Below are positions 18,190 through 27,127 of a DNA stretch of 64,000 bases, piece after piece (the stretch's first letter is position 1; each line of letters opens with the position of its first letter). Location of the stretch: contig NZ_JADCKA010000002.1 in NCBI RefSeq assembly GCF_014982745.1, forward strand, positions 62,001 through 126,000, written 5' to 3'. This stretch comes from Gallibacter intestinalis. Lineage in GTDB: Bacteria; Bacillota; Clostridia; Peptostreptococcales; Anaerovoracaceae. A program made the position numbers and the translations under genes. The notes beneath the pieces were generated by a model. The model saw nothing but the letters and a program-made list of their open reading frames with translations, made no database searches and was not told where the DNA came from.

Positions 18190-19899
18190 TTAAATATTCT
18201 CCCCTCTTTTAATCTTTCTTGTAGTCGTTCTTATAAAGTCGGTTTTTCTGATGATAATATCTTTTACCCTCTTATAGCTGGCAAGCTTTCTGTTCATTTG
18301 ATATATTTCCTCTTTAAACAGCTCAAATATCTCATCATCGGTCATATTACCTTTTGCTTTTTCAAGAGCTTCATAATCAGGGAAAATCTGTACAGTTATT
18401 CTATATTCTTCTTCGTTCTTTTCCTTAACTCCGTAAACCATACAGTCAACTACATAATCAAGGTTTCTTATTACAGCCTCGATTTCTTCAGGGTAAATGT
18501 TCTTACCTGTCTTTGTGACTATGATATTTCTGCTTCGTCCAGTAATATATAGCCAACCATCAGGATCCATAAATCCTAAATCACCGCTATGAAGCCATCC
18601 GTCTTTTATTACCTCAGCTGTTTCCTCCGGCATATTGTAATAACCCATCATTACGTTAGCGCCTTTAATCAGGATTTCACCGATACCATCCTCGTCCGGC
18701 TGGTCTATTTTAATTTCCACCCCAGGAATTGCAAGTCCAACAGATCCGGATTTTTTATATGCGTTTTCAAAATCAGGAATAACAGTTACCAATGGTGCAG
18801 TTTCAGTAAGTCCGTAACCCTGAGAAACATCAAATCCAAGATCTATAAAGCCTCTTAAAACTGCCGGATCTATTGCTGCTGCCCCACTTATGAGATAACG
18901 GAAATTACCTCCAAATCTATTTCTAACGCCGCTAAATATCTTTTTACGCTTATCTATTTTGAAAGTCATAAGTCTTCTGTTAAGTCTTACAGCTTTAAGC
19001 ATTGCATTTTCACTGCCGTTCTTTTCTGCTTCCTTCCATATTTTACTGTACATGGACTCTATGATAAGAGGGACTCCTACAATAAGACTTGCTTCTGACT
19101 CTCTCATGTTTTTAAGCATATATTTCAGTCCCTCGCAGAAGGCCACAGATCCGCCCTGAAAAAGCACTGCGAGTATACCCATGGAGGATTCCAGTGTGTG
19201 ATGTATAGGAAGCACAGAAAGAGCCCTATCATCTTTTTTAAGATTTATTACCTGATTGGCGCCTCTTATAACATGACAAATATTTTTATTTGAAAGCATA
19301 ACTCCCTTTGGAGTACCTGTTGTACCAGAAGTAAACAGAATTTCAACCATCTGTTCAGGGTCTGTTGTAACATCGGCAAATTGATCTCTTCCCGTTTCAA
19401 GAAGACCTCTTCCCTGGAAAATAAGATTATATATATGATGCTCTGCTGTCATACTTTCATCATTTTGGTAAGCATCCATTACAAACTTATGGGATATATC
19501 AATATTTTCGAAATAGTTGCCGTAGTTGGAAGTGAAGAAAACAGCTTCACAGTCCGCCGCCTTAATAAGGTTAACTATTTCTTCCTGCTTTAAATCCTTA
19601 TCGATTGGAACTGCAACTCCTACACCGGAAACTGTGGCCATATATGCCACTACCCACTGATAGCAGTTGTTGCCCATAATTGCAATCTTTGAATCCTTAA
19701 GTCCTAAATCTATAAGTCTTGCTCCAAGAGCTTCGACATCCTTTTTAAACTGGGAAAAACTGATTTCAAAATATTCTCCACCCTTTTTTCTTTTAGCCAA
19801 AAAGGCAGTTTTTTCTCCAAAAAGCTCATCACACTGATACAGCATTTCTCTTAAGGTGGTTAATTCTCTAACTTTGTGTAATTTAGTTTCGCTTATCAT
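18190..19899 (-). CDS. AMP-forming long-chain acyl-CoA synthetase
   Basis: ANL-superfamily adenylate-forming ligase of 569 aa, most like long-chain fatty acid:CoA ligases. It has the P-loop LFTSGTTGTPKGVMLSN, the A5 motif QGYGLTETAPLVT, A7 WLHSGDLGFMDPDGWLYITGR and the C-terminal lysine block near DFIRTTTRKIKRGE. The predicted reaction is fatty acid + ATP + CoA to acyl-CoA. The start at 19899 follows TTTGGAGA. It is divergent from deoD, with a perfect 14-bp inverted repeat in the shared promoter region. The exact acid substrate cannot be told. Confidence 0.93.
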   Translation of the reverse strand: MISETKLHKVRELTTLREMLYQCDELFGEKTAFLAKRKKGGEYFEISFSQFKKDVEALGARLIDLGLKDSKIAIMGNNCYQWVVAYMATVSGVGVAVPIDKDLKQEEIVNLIKAADCEAVFFTSNYGNYFENIDISHKFVMDAYQNDESMTAEHHIYNLIFQGRGLLETGRDQFADVTTDPEQMVEILFTSGTTGTPKGVMLSNKNICHVIRGANQVINLKKDDRALSVLPIHHTLESSMGILAVLFQGGSVAFCEGLKYMLKNMRESEASLIVGVPLIIESMYSKIWKEAEKNGSENAMLKAVRLNRRLMTFKIDKRKKIFSGVRNRFGGNFRYLISGAAAIDPAVLRGFIDLGFDVSQGYGLTETAPLVTVIPDFENAYKKSGSVGLAIPGVEIKIDQPDEDGIGEILIKGANVMMGYYNMPEETAEVIKDGWLHSGDLGFMDPDGWLYITGRSRNIIVTKTGKNIYPEEIEAVIRNLDYVVDCMVYGVKEKNEEEYRITVQIFPDYEALEKAKGNMTDDEIFELFKEEIYQMNRKLASYKRVKDIIIRKTDFIRTTTRKIKRGENI

Positions 19900-19933
19900 C
19901 TGTTCGTCTCCAAATGTCTGTTATATATCCACA

Positions 19934-19971
19934 ATTTATAGTATAATAACTAAAGCCATTATACTATAAAT
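19934..19971. promoter_or_regulatory. Perfect 14-bp inverted repeat, shared divergent promoter/operator
   Basis: ATTTATAGTATAAT (19934-19947), ten bases, then its exact reverse complement (19958-19971). Each arm supplies a TATACT-like -10 for one direction, so the repeat may be two mirror promoters, a dimeric operator, or both. Confidence 0.6.
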
Positions 19972-19994
19972 AACCATAGAAAGGAAATGAGATT

Positions 19995-20699
19995 TTGAGT
20001 ATACATATAAATGCCACAAAAGGCAAAATAGCTGAAAGCATTCTCCTTCCGGGAGACCCACTGAGAGCCGAATTTATTGCCCACAATTATCTTGAAGAAC
20101 CGGTTTTATATAACGATGTGCGAAATATGCTTGGTTATACAGGAAGATATAAAGGTGTTCCGGTTTCAGTTCAGGGAACGGGAATGGGTATGCCGTCCAT
20201 AGGCATATATACTTGGGAGCTTATGACAGAATACGGTGTCGAAAACTTTATAAGAGTCGGTACTGCCGGTTCATTTAACGAAAATATTAAGAACGGAGAT
20301 ATTGTTCTTGCCGTTGCAGCATCTACCGATTCAAACTATTCGCATGCATTTAATATCCCTAATTCCTATGCACCATGTGCCAGCTGGAAGCTTCTATCTA
20401 AAGCCCATGATATAGGTAGAGAGATGAATCTATCTATGACTGCAGGTAATGTGGTTTCCTGCGATGTCTTTTATGAAACGGAGCCTGACTGGTGGAAAAA
20501 ATGGGCTAAAATGAATGTTTTAGCTGTGGAAATGGAAGCGGCAGCTCTCTATATGAATGCAGCTTATCATCGCAAAAATGCCCTAGCAATGATGTGCATA
20601 ACAGATCACTTCATCACAGGTGAAAAAGCTACAGCTGAAGAAAGAGTTAAAAATAATGATGAAATGATAAGATTTGCTTTGGAACTGGCAACGAGATAA
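19995..20699 (+). CDS. deoD: Purine-nucleoside phosphorylase DeoD type
   Basis: Hexameric phosphorylase splitting purine (deoxy)nucleosides to base and ribose-1-phosphate, 234 aa. Motifs are LLPGDPLRAEFIA, VSVQGTGMGMPSIGIY, FIRVGTAGSF, VEMEAAALY and the catalytic-Asp block MMCITDHFITGE (family: TVSDHI). It begins with a TTG at 19995, about ten bases after AAAGGA. An ATG at 19987 is out of frame and stops after three codons, so TTG (reading SIHINA, the family start) is correct. It stands alone with its own terminator. Confidence 0.96.
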   Translation: MSIHINATKGKIAESILLPGDPLRAEFIAHNYLEEPVLYNDVRNMLGYTGRYKGVPVSVQGTGMGMPSIGIYTWELMTEYGVENFIRVGTAGSFNENIKNGDIVLAVAASTDSNYSHAFNIPNSYAPCASWKLLSKAHDIGREMNLSMTAGNVVSCDVFYETEPDWWKKWAKMNVLAVEMEAAALYMNAAYHRKNALAMMCITDHFITGEKATAEERVKNNDEMIRFALELATR

Positions 20700-20705
20700 C
20701 AATGA

Positions 20706-20736
20706 AAAAGGACTGTTTTTTAAGACAGTCCTTTAA
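20706..20736. terminator. Bidirectional intrinsic terminator
   Basis: Stem AAAGGACTGT / ACAGTCCTTT with A- and T-runs on both sides. It ends deoD (plus); its 3' arm contains the last codons and stop of the Usp-like gene on the minus strand. Confidence 0.85.
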
Positions 20737-21100
20737 AATTACAGTTTACTTTATCATATCCGTTATCAGAAAGCTTTTTTTCAAGGCCCTTTAAAACTCT
20801 AAACTCCCCTGCATCCTCGATTATAACTTCGTTTATATCCTTTTCTATAATATAGTTATAAAGACTGCGAAGGATATTATTTGATCTAATCATCCTAAAA
20901 TCTGCTCCAGTTTCCACTGCCTTTGCGTAAAGATGGTCGAGGCTGCTGTCTCTGGTTTCAGGATTCATATAGTAGGTTTCATATGAACAGAGATTAACTA
21001 TAAAAAGCTTATCCTCTTCGGAATTTAAAAGTTCCATGCCGGCATCAGCCAGAATTGCAGCTTCAGGCTTTCTTGTTACACATACGAGTATATTTGTCAT
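20720..21100 (-). CDS. Universal-stress-protein-like small protein
   Basis: The 126-aa protein starts TNILVCVTRKPEAAILADAGMELL, an alternating beta/alpha pattern like the UspA/KdpD-type nucleotide-binding fold. A second strand-helix-strand part runs LYNYIIEKDINEVIIEDAG. No clear G-2x-G-9x-G ATP motif is visible, so nucleotide binding is uncertain. The start at 21100 follows AAAGGAA. It lies 26 bp after the ABC permease and is probably the last gene of the gntR-ABC operon. Function is unknown. Confidence 0.6.
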   Translation of the reverse strand: MTNILVCVTRKPEAAILADAGMELLNSEEDKLFIVNLCSYETYYMNPETRDSSLDHLYAKAVETGADFRMIRSNNILRSLYNYIIEKDINEVIIEDAGEFRVLKGLEKKLSDNGYDKVNCNFKGLS

Positions 21101-21126
21101 CTTTAATTCCTTTTTATATTGTTAAA

Positions 21127-22782
21127 TTATTTTACCTTTTCAATATATCCCTTTTCTAAGAGAAAATCTATAGTATTTGTATCACAGTCCCTTACATTTA
21201 TATAATCCGAGTAAAAGTCATAATACTCTATATGCAGTCCGAGATTGTCAGTATAATCAATCTCCTCCTCATATGTCCTGTTATGAAAATCCTTGCTTAT
21301 GCATTCGATAAGTTCGTCTATGTGCTTTGGATCTGTAACATCCCTCTTATGAACATATGCATCTTCTGCAGTAGTCACATAAAATTCTGTTATCTCCATT
21401 TTAGCATTGCTTAAGGAAAGTTGATCCTTAAACTCACCTGATTCGTATATATATCCTAATTCATCAACTTCCTTATATGGCAGCGTATATCTTCTACTTA
21501 TTGTAGAGCCGTCTTTAAGATTATAGGTTATATCAAAGCTTCTGTATTCTCCCCAATCAGCATTATCAGAAGGCGGAGCATTATATTTACCATCCAAAAC
21601 TCCCTCCTGGATTTTTACAACATTGGAAATCACATCCCTGTCGTTAAAAACATTGTAGTCTTTGTTCATAACTTTATCTTCAATAGGATAGTCCATCATG
21701 ATACCACTGGCATCAATCTTTACGGATTTAACCTCATTAATAGATGGTATTCTGCCCTCATATCCGTAAATATCAACCACAAAAGACAGAAGGAAAATCA
21801 GACCTATTGCAGTCATTATTGCCATATTAGCCAGCGAACGGCCCTTAAATATCCTAAAGGTTCTGTTAAGCAGCATGTAACCTATAATGATTCCGATTAT
21901 AAGTCCAAAGAAGCTTGCGACAATCATGACAAAGCTGTCAATATAGGCTACAAAGAAGATGGTACCTATAACGGTCATCATATATATGCCTGCAAGTATA
22001 TTTAGAACCCATTTAACCCAACCGAATGTAATAGCATTGTCACATCTTTCGGGTTTAAGTCTTTTATATGCTAGCGCTGAGACGAAATATATTATCAGTG
22101 ATACAAGAAAATATACAAGAGTCGATAAAGAAACAAAACTCCAGTTTTCACTTGTAATTGGTGACATTGCAAGAACAACACTGCCTATGTTGCTGTTAGC
22201 CATAAACCCAGTTAGAAAACATGAAGCAAAAAGCAATATTACGCCGTAAATGCTCTGTGGCAACAGTGAAAACCAGAACGACATAACGACGTGCATTGTT
22301 GAAGTTCCAGTTACTACCGCAGCTATTGTACATATGGCTAGTTGAAATAATGATGATAACAAAGCAAACAAGAGAGCATTTAAGGCAGTCTTGGCGCCTA
22401 CTGCTACAGCAATGTAAAGGGCTAGAACAATATTTGGTATATTAATAATCAACAATCCTGCCACTATAGTGCTTGCAAATATTTGCATTCTTGTAAACGG
22501 CAGAGAGTGAATAAATACTGTAGCGCTCTTTTTATGTAAGAATCCAAACAATGGTACAGATACTATTAGCGGCATAAAAAAGCTGTATACTCTAATTCCA
22601 GCAAAAGTACCATACTCTGTATCCGCTGCGATAAATGATTGTTCTCCTGTATTTATACCTTCCGGAAGGATGTATATTACCACATAATACAAGATTGCAA
22701 AGAACATCACAGGCATATATCTTTTCAAACAGCTTTTAAGTATAGCCGCAGAAAATATACCGTTAGACGAATATCTGTTCAT
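21127..22782 (-). CDS. ABC-2 type transporter permease
   Basis: Large membrane protein of 551 aa. It has an N-terminal block of about six hydrophobic segments (residues 20-260), another two to three (280-350), then a soluble region of about 200 aa rich in charged residues, presumably extracytoplasmic. It partners the ATPase encoded just upstream; the start (22782) overlaps the ATPase stop by 20 bp and uses GGGAGGAGG inside that gene. Architecture and neighbours resemble YtrA-controlled exporters linked to cell-envelope stress. The substrate is unknown. Confidence 0.85.
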   Translation of the reverse strand: MNRYSSNGIFSAAILKSCLKRYMPVMFFAILYYVVIYILPEGINTGEQSFIAADTEYGTFAGIRVYSFFMPLIVSVPLFGFLHKKSATVFIHSLPFTRMQIFASTIVAGLLIINIPNIVLALYIAVAVGAKTALNALLFALLSSLFQLAICTIAAVVTGTSTMHVVMSFWFSLLPQSIYGVILLFASCFLTGFMANSNIGSVVLAMSPITSENWSFVSLSTLVYFLVSLIIYFVSALAYKRLKPERCDNAITFGWVKWVLNILAGIYMMTVIGTIFFVAYIDSFVMIVASFFGLIIGIIIGYMLLNRTFRIFKGRSLANMAIMTAIGLIFLLSFVVDIYGYEGRIPSINEVKSVKIDASGIMMDYPIEDKVMNKDYNVFNDRDVISNVVKIQEGVLDGKYNAPPSDNADWGEYRSFDITYNLKDGSTISRRYTLPYKEVDELGYIYESGEFKDQLSLSNAKMEITEFYVTTAEDAYVHKRDVTDPKHIDELIECISKDFHNRTYEEEIDYTDNLGLHIEYYDFYSDYINVRDCDTNTIDFLLEKGYIEKVK

Positions 22783-23662
22783 CTTTGCCTCCTCCCAGTT
22801 CGTAAATGAAAATTTCTTCTAAAGTAAGCGGCAATACATCGAAAACCGCTGGATTATTTCTACCTATAATATCCTCTATTTCTTCAAAACTGTTTTTAGC
22901 GATAATCAGCTTAACTGAACCTCTGCTGTCCTCATGAATTACATTAAGGCCTTTAAAAGGATCATACACTTCAGATGTAAAGGCCACCTGAACCTTATGT
23001 ATATCAGTTTTAAGTGTATCTATATCTCTTTCTATCTGAACTCTGCCATTTTTCATTATTCCTATGGCATCGCAGACACCTTCCATTTCCCTCAGGTTAT
23101 GAGAAGAAACCAAAACAGTCATCTGTCGGTCTGCAACCTCATCTACTATGATGCTCCAAACTCTTTTTCTCACAATTGGATCAAGGCCATCAATTGGTTC
23201 ATCCAAGATCAATATTTCAGGCATAGTGGAAACAGCTAAAATAAAATAAGCCTGCTTTTGCATTCCCTTTGAAAAACTGCGCAAGCTCTCCTTTTCATTT
23301 AAACCAAAGGAAGAAACTAGGCTGTCATACTTTTCCCACGACCATCCCTTGTAAAATGATGCATATTGCTTAGACATATCCTTAAGTGAAAAGCCGTGAT
23401 AAAAGAAAAGTTCATCAGGTACATATGCCATTTTCTGTTTTATGGCAGTATTTTCATAAATTTCCTCACCCATTATTTTTATGGAACCGGAATCTGGTTT
23501 TAAAATACCCATTATATGTTTTATCAATGTAGTTTTTCCTGAACCGTTAACACCAACAAGTCCATATATGGAACCTTTTTCTACATTAAGGTCAACACAG
23601 TCAAGGACTCTGTCCTTTGTATCAAAGCTTTTGACAAGATCCCTGATTTTAATCATTTCCAT
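22763..23662 (-). CDS. ABC transporter ATP-binding protein
   Basis: ATPase of 299 aa. Walker A is GVNGSGKTT, Walker B is ILILDEPIDGLDP and the H-loop is VSSHNLREM. The signature motif reads FSKGMQKQ instead of LSGGQ, a deviation common in YtrB/EcsA-like ABC-2 exporters. A C-terminal extension of about 80 aa follows the nucleotide-binding domain. The start overlaps the end of gntR by 10 bp. It energises the permease downstream. Confidence 0.95.
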   Translation of the reverse strand: MEMIKIRDLVKSFDTKDRVLDCVDLNVEKGSIYGLVGVNGSGKTTLIKHIMGILKPDSGSIKIMGEEIYENTAIKQKMAYVPDELFFYHGFSLKDMSKQYASFYKGWSWEKYDSLVSSFGLNEKESLRSFSKGMQKQAYFILAVSTMPEILILDEPIDGLDPIVRKRVWSIIVDEVADRQMTVLVSSHNLREMEGVCDAIGIMKNGRVQIERDIDTLKTDIHKVQVAFTSEVYDPFKGLNVIHEDSRGSVKLIIAKNSFEEIEDIIGRNNPAVFDVLPLTLEEIFIYELGGGKDEQIFV

Positions 23663-24036
23663 TCACCTCTCTCACTTAAAATGTCTTCTATTATTCTTTT
23701 AGCATCTTCCAAACTTATGCCGGTATAATAGAGCTTGTTAATGTCTTCTCTGAGAATTCTGGTGAGTTTTTCAACTTCCCTCTCATCCACATCCATTTTT
23801 TTTACATTGGAAACAAAGGAACCCTTTCCCTTGACTACATAGATATATCCCTGCTCTTCAAGCTTTGTATACGCTTTTTGTACAGTATTTGGATTTACCG
23901 TTATCATCTTGGAAAGCTCCCTTACTGACGGTAACTTTTCATCAGGTGCAAGTACACCTGTAACCATAAGCTCTTTAAAATTGTCCGTAATCTGCTCCTG
24001 TATTGATTTGTGACTCTTTAGATCTATTTGGAACAT
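23653..24036 (-). CDS. GntR-family regulator, YtrA subfamily
   Basis: Repressor of 127 aa. The winged helix-turn-helix covers about residues 10-75 (SIQEQITDNFKELMVTGVL, KLPSVRELSKM, VNPNTVQKAYTKLEEQGYIY, GKGSFV). A short C-terminal dimerisation helix pair replaces a ligand domain, which defines the YtrA group. The ATG at 24036 is chosen because AAGGAGG precedes it correctly. It is the first gene of the ABC operon, with a textbook YtrA operator over its own promoter, so autoregulation is expected. Confidence 0.94.
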   Translation of the reverse strand: MFQIDLKSHKSIQEQITDNFKELMVTGVLAPDEKLPSVRELSKMITVNPNTVQKAYTKLEEQGYIYVVKGKGSFVSNVKKMDVDEREVEKLTRILREDINKLYYTGISLEDAKRIIEDILSERGEWK

Positions 24037-24059
24037 CCGGCTCCTCCTTTTCTTTAATA

Positions 24060-24089
24060 AGTGTACTACATACAATAGTACACTGTCAA
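24060..24089 (-). promoter_or_regulatory. YtrA-type operator overlapping the gntR promoter
   Basis: Perfect palindrome AGTGTACTA / TAGTACACT with 7 bases between (24060-24084), matching AGTGTA-N13-TACACT of YtrA regulators. On the minus strand TTGACA (24089-24084) and TACACT (24065-24060), 18 bp apart, form the promoter, so repressor and polymerase compete. Confidence 0.9.
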
Positions 24090-24096
24090 CAAAGAA

Positions 24097-24121
24097 AACG
24101 CGGCTCTGATTAAGCCGCGTT
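24097..24121 (-). terminator. Terminator after the polysaccharide deacetylase gene
   Basis: Nine-bp GC-rich stem AACGCGGCT / AGCCGCGTT with a 7-base loop, followed on the minus strand by TTCTTTG. Confidence 0.85.
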
Positions 24122-24147
24122 AAATCTCACTGTATATATAATAATAG

Positions 24148-25566
24148 TTAATCAAGATAGAAGTAGTTATATCCATAGAACTTAGTAGCTGATGGATCTT
24201 CATTGTATTTATACATGAGAAGTTCCGAAACAGTTACCGTCTGATATCCTTGGGATTGAAGCCATGGAAGTATCTGTTCAGTTGCCTCTGCTGATGAATC
24301 ATATATAGAGTGCATCAAGATAACCTTACCATCAAGATTACCTGAACCCTTTATCTGTTCAACAACTGAAGCAGCATTTCTAGATTTCCAGTCCAGAGTG
24401 TCCACTGACCACAATATACCCGGTTTGCCAAATATCTCTGTTGTCTTTTCATTACCGTTACCATAAGGAGGTCTGTATACAGTAGGCTTTTTACCTAATC
24501 TGCTTTCTATGGCCTCGTCTGTCTTATCGTTCTGTTCTTTTATGGCAGCATCGCTTATCTGGAAGAGATTTGGGTGATTATAGCTGTGGGAGCCGATTTC
24601 ACAATTAAGCTCTTCCATTCTCTTGAGATATTCTTCCGAATCACTGCAATTTTCAACATTTTCACCAAGTTCAAAGAATGTGGCAACAGCACCGTTCTTT
24701 TCGAGGGCATCTAGAATTCTGTTAGTTGTGCCTTTTTTAGGACCATCATCGAAGGTTATTGCTACCATAGGCTTTGATGGATCTAAACCTCTAGAATCTA
24801 TTTCATCTCTAAATACATTTTCCACATCACCGTTCTTTACTTTGATTTCAGTCAAAGAATCCATATCCTCAACCTGTCCTGCATCAAAGTAGAAGATTGC
24901 ATCCTTGCCATTTAGAGCAAATCTGTCATAATCTACATCTGCAGCGGCAGCCTTGTCAAATCCCTTTGATTTAAAGAAGTCAGCCAGCTGATCTCTGTAG
25001 CCAGGTTCAAAGGCCATAAGTGAAAATACCTCTGCACCGTTTTCAGTATTAAAGGTAAATGTTTTTACAGTATTTGAAACTTGCTGCAAATCGCCTTTAT
25101 CATCAGCTTCCTGCACAGCAGTTTTAACTACAACACTTCCAGTACCTTGATCACCTTTATATGTATCGCAGCAGATTAACTGTGCGACCTTACCATCTCC
25201 GCTGTTGCCGTATTTTGATCTGAAGGACTGCTGTTCATCCTGTATGAGCTGTGAAATTCTTGCGTCTACATTTTCCAGTCCTATTTCAGGATACTGAATT
25301 GCACTTGAAGCATATTCTCCGTAGTTATACTCTGTCTGAACATCTCCGATGTCATCGCTTTCTACGTTAGCTGAAAAATATCTATCCGCAAATCTTTCAA
25401 AACCGCTTTCATTATCGTAGTTGTTTGCTGTTAGATACTTATATGCTGCAAATCCCCCCGCAGCAAGTATCACAATAAGTACAACTACAAATATAAAGCA
25501 ACCGAATCCTGATTTTTTCTTCCTTCTCTTTTTTGTTGGCCTTCTTCTGGCTGTATCGCTTCTCAT
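24148..25566 (-). CDS. Membrane-anchored polysaccharide deacetylase
   Basis: Protein of 472 aa. A basic cytoplasmic tail (RRPTKKRRKKK) precedes one transmembrane helix at about residues 25-45. A PdaC/RsiV-like domain follows (about 70-250), then a NodB deacetylase domain (about 265-460). NodB motifs are TFDDGP, the metal pair SHSYNHPN, RPPYGNGN, WSVDTLDW and VILMHSIY, so the metal site and catalytic residues look intact. Probable role is deacetylation of peptidoglycan or another cell-wall glycan outside the membrane. The start at 25566 follows GAGGTAGG. Confidence 0.92.
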   Translation of the reverse strand: MRSDTARRRPTKKRRKKKSGFGCFIFVVVLIVILAAGGFAAYKYLTANNYDNESGFERFADRYFSANVESDDIGDVQTEYNYGEYASSAIQYPEIGLENVDARISQLIQDEQQSFRSKYGNSGDGKVAQLICCDTYKGDQGTGSVVVKTAVQEADDKGDLQQVSNTVKTFTFNTENGAEVFSLMAFEPGYRDQLADFFKSKGFDKAAAADVDYDRFALNGKDAIFYFDAGQVEDMDSLTEIKVKNGDVENVFRDEIDSRGLDPSKPMVAITFDDGPKKGTTNRILDALEKNGAVATFFELGENVENCSDSEEYLKRMEELNCEIGSHSYNHPNLFQISDAAIKEQNDKTDEAIESRLGKKPTVYRPPYGNGNEKTTEIFGKPGILWSVDTLDWKSRNAASVVEQIKGSGNLDGKVILMHSIYDSSAEATEQILPWLQSQGYQTVTVSELLMYKYNEDPSATKFYGYNYFYLD

Positions 25567-25630
25567 TCATCCTACCTCATCACTTAAATAAAAGTTTTTG
25601 TTTTTAATAGACTTTAAGAGTTTATCATAT

Positions 25631-26998
25631 CTATTCATTAAGTGCAATATTCATCATCACGGCACATTCTATTCTCTTTTTATGAAGTTCACATGAAAAT
25701 TCACAGACAGTTTTTACATCACCGTTCATATGATATGCATTAGCAGAGCATCCGCCGCTGCAATAGAGCTTTGCAAAGCAATCATCACATTCTTTTCTTG
25801 AATAAACATTGCATCCTTTAAATTCAGAAACAATCTCACCTTTAGTTATTCCATCATCTAAATTACCCATTTTATATTTGTCATCCCCTACAAACTGATG
25901 ACAAGGATAGATATCTCCTTCTGGAGTAATAGCAAGATATTCAGTACCTACGCCGCAACCGGAAATTCTTTTAGAAATACATGGGCCACCTGTGAAATCG
26001 ATAGTGTAATGATAGAAATTAAATCCGTTTCCATCTTTATATCTCTTGATCATTTCTCTTGCAAGAATATCATAATTTTCCTTTAATACCGGTATATCTT
26101 CCTCTGTAAGAGCATATGGCATATCCGTTGAGCATACAACGGGCTCCATGGAAAGCTCCTTAAAGTCTAAATCAGCCATATGAATTATATCCTTTGCAAA
26201 GTCACGATTGTACTTTGTGTAAGTACCGCGCATGTAGTAGTCTTTTTGATTCCTACTATCTGCAAATTTCTTGAATTTATCGATTATAAGGTCATATGTG
26301 CCCTTGCCATTTTTAGTTTTTCTCATGTTATCGTTTATTTCAGGCCTTCCGTCAAGAGAAAGCACTACATTTCCCATTTCTTTATTAGAAAATTCGATAA
26401 CATCATCATCTATTAACAGACCATTTGTTGTCAGCGTAAATCTAAAGTTCTTGTTCTTTTCCTTTTCTATTAATCTAGCATATTCAACTGTCTTTTTACA
26501 TACTTCCCAGTTTAAGAGGGGCTCTCCGCCAAAAAAGTCAACTTCAAGGTTCCTTCTTCCCGGACTATGCTCAACTAGAAAATCTATAGCCTTTTTAGCG
26601 GTTTCAAAGGACATCAACCCTTTTGGTCCGTTGAATTCGCCCTTTCCTGCAAAGCAATATCCACAGTTCATATTACAATCATGAGCAACATGAAGACATA
26701 TGGCTTTTAAAACCGACTGTTTATCCTTCATATAAGGTGCCAGGTCTCTAAAAATGTCATCGCTAAAAAGTTTTCCTTCCTTTTTTAACAATTCGATGTC
26801 CTCTAGTGTCTCTGTTACATCATCGATGGTAATATCATTATATTTATCTTTTATTTCATTAAAAATTAACTGCGCGTCGCCAATACCTTCATCAACAAGT
26901 TTGATAATGTCATAGGCAACATCGTCAACAGAATGGATGCAGCCGCTGTTGGCATCAATTATAATATTGTATCCGTTGTTTTTATACTGATGGATCAT
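25631..26998 (-). CDS. scfB: SCIFF peptide maturase (radical SAM/SPASM)
   Basis: Radical-SAM enzyme of 455 aa that forms a thioether in the SCIFF (ranthipeptide) precursor. An N-terminal RiPP recognition domain (about 1-90) precedes the radical-SAM core, with CNMNCGYC near residue 104 and VDFFGGEPLLNW. A SPASM region carries many Cys: CGVGTEYLAITPEGDIYPCHQF, KECDDCFAKLYCSGGC and CEFSCELHKKRIEC. All cluster ligands seem present. The peptide gene scfA lies 129 bp upstream with a hairpin between. The pair is nearly universal in Clostridia; its physiological role is not settled. Confidence 0.96.
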   Translation of the reverse strand: MIHQYKNNGYNIIIDANSGCIHSVDDVAYDIIKLVDEGIGDAQLIFNEIKDKYNDITIDDVTETLEDIELLKKEGKLFSDDIFRDLAPYMKDKQSVLKAICLHVAHDCNMNCGYCFAGKGEFNGPKGLMSFETAKKAIDFLVEHSPGRRNLEVDFFGGEPLLNWEVCKKTVEYARLIEKEKNKNFRFTLTTNGLLIDDDVIEFSNKEMGNVVLSLDGRPEINDNMRKTKNGKGTYDLIIDKFKKFADSRNQKDYYMRGTYTKYNRDFAKDIIHMADLDFKELSMEPVVCSTDMPYALTEEDIPVLKENYDILAREMIKRYKDGNGFNFYHYTIDFTGGPCISKRISGCGVGTEYLAITPEGDIYPCHQFVGDDKYKMGNLDDGITKGEIVSEFKGCNVYSRKECDDCFAKLYCSGGCSANAYHMNGDVKTVCEFSCELHKKRIECAVMMNIALNE

Positions 26999-27075
26999 TT
27001 ATAATCCGTTCCTTTCGTAATTTTTACCCAAGTATCTATATTCTATTCATACTATATATGAATTTATACACATTA

Positions 27076-27105
27076 AAAATCGTTGTACATTTTCAGTACA
27101 ACGAC
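27076..27105 (-). terminator. Hairpin/attenuator between scfA and scfB
   Basis: Perfect 8-bp stem CGTTGTAC / GTACAACG with a 7-base loop followed by ATTTTTA on the minus strand. It can end most scfA transcripts while letting some proceed to scfB. Confidence 0.82.
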
Positions 27106-27127
27106 CTTGTGGATCTGTTTATCGATC

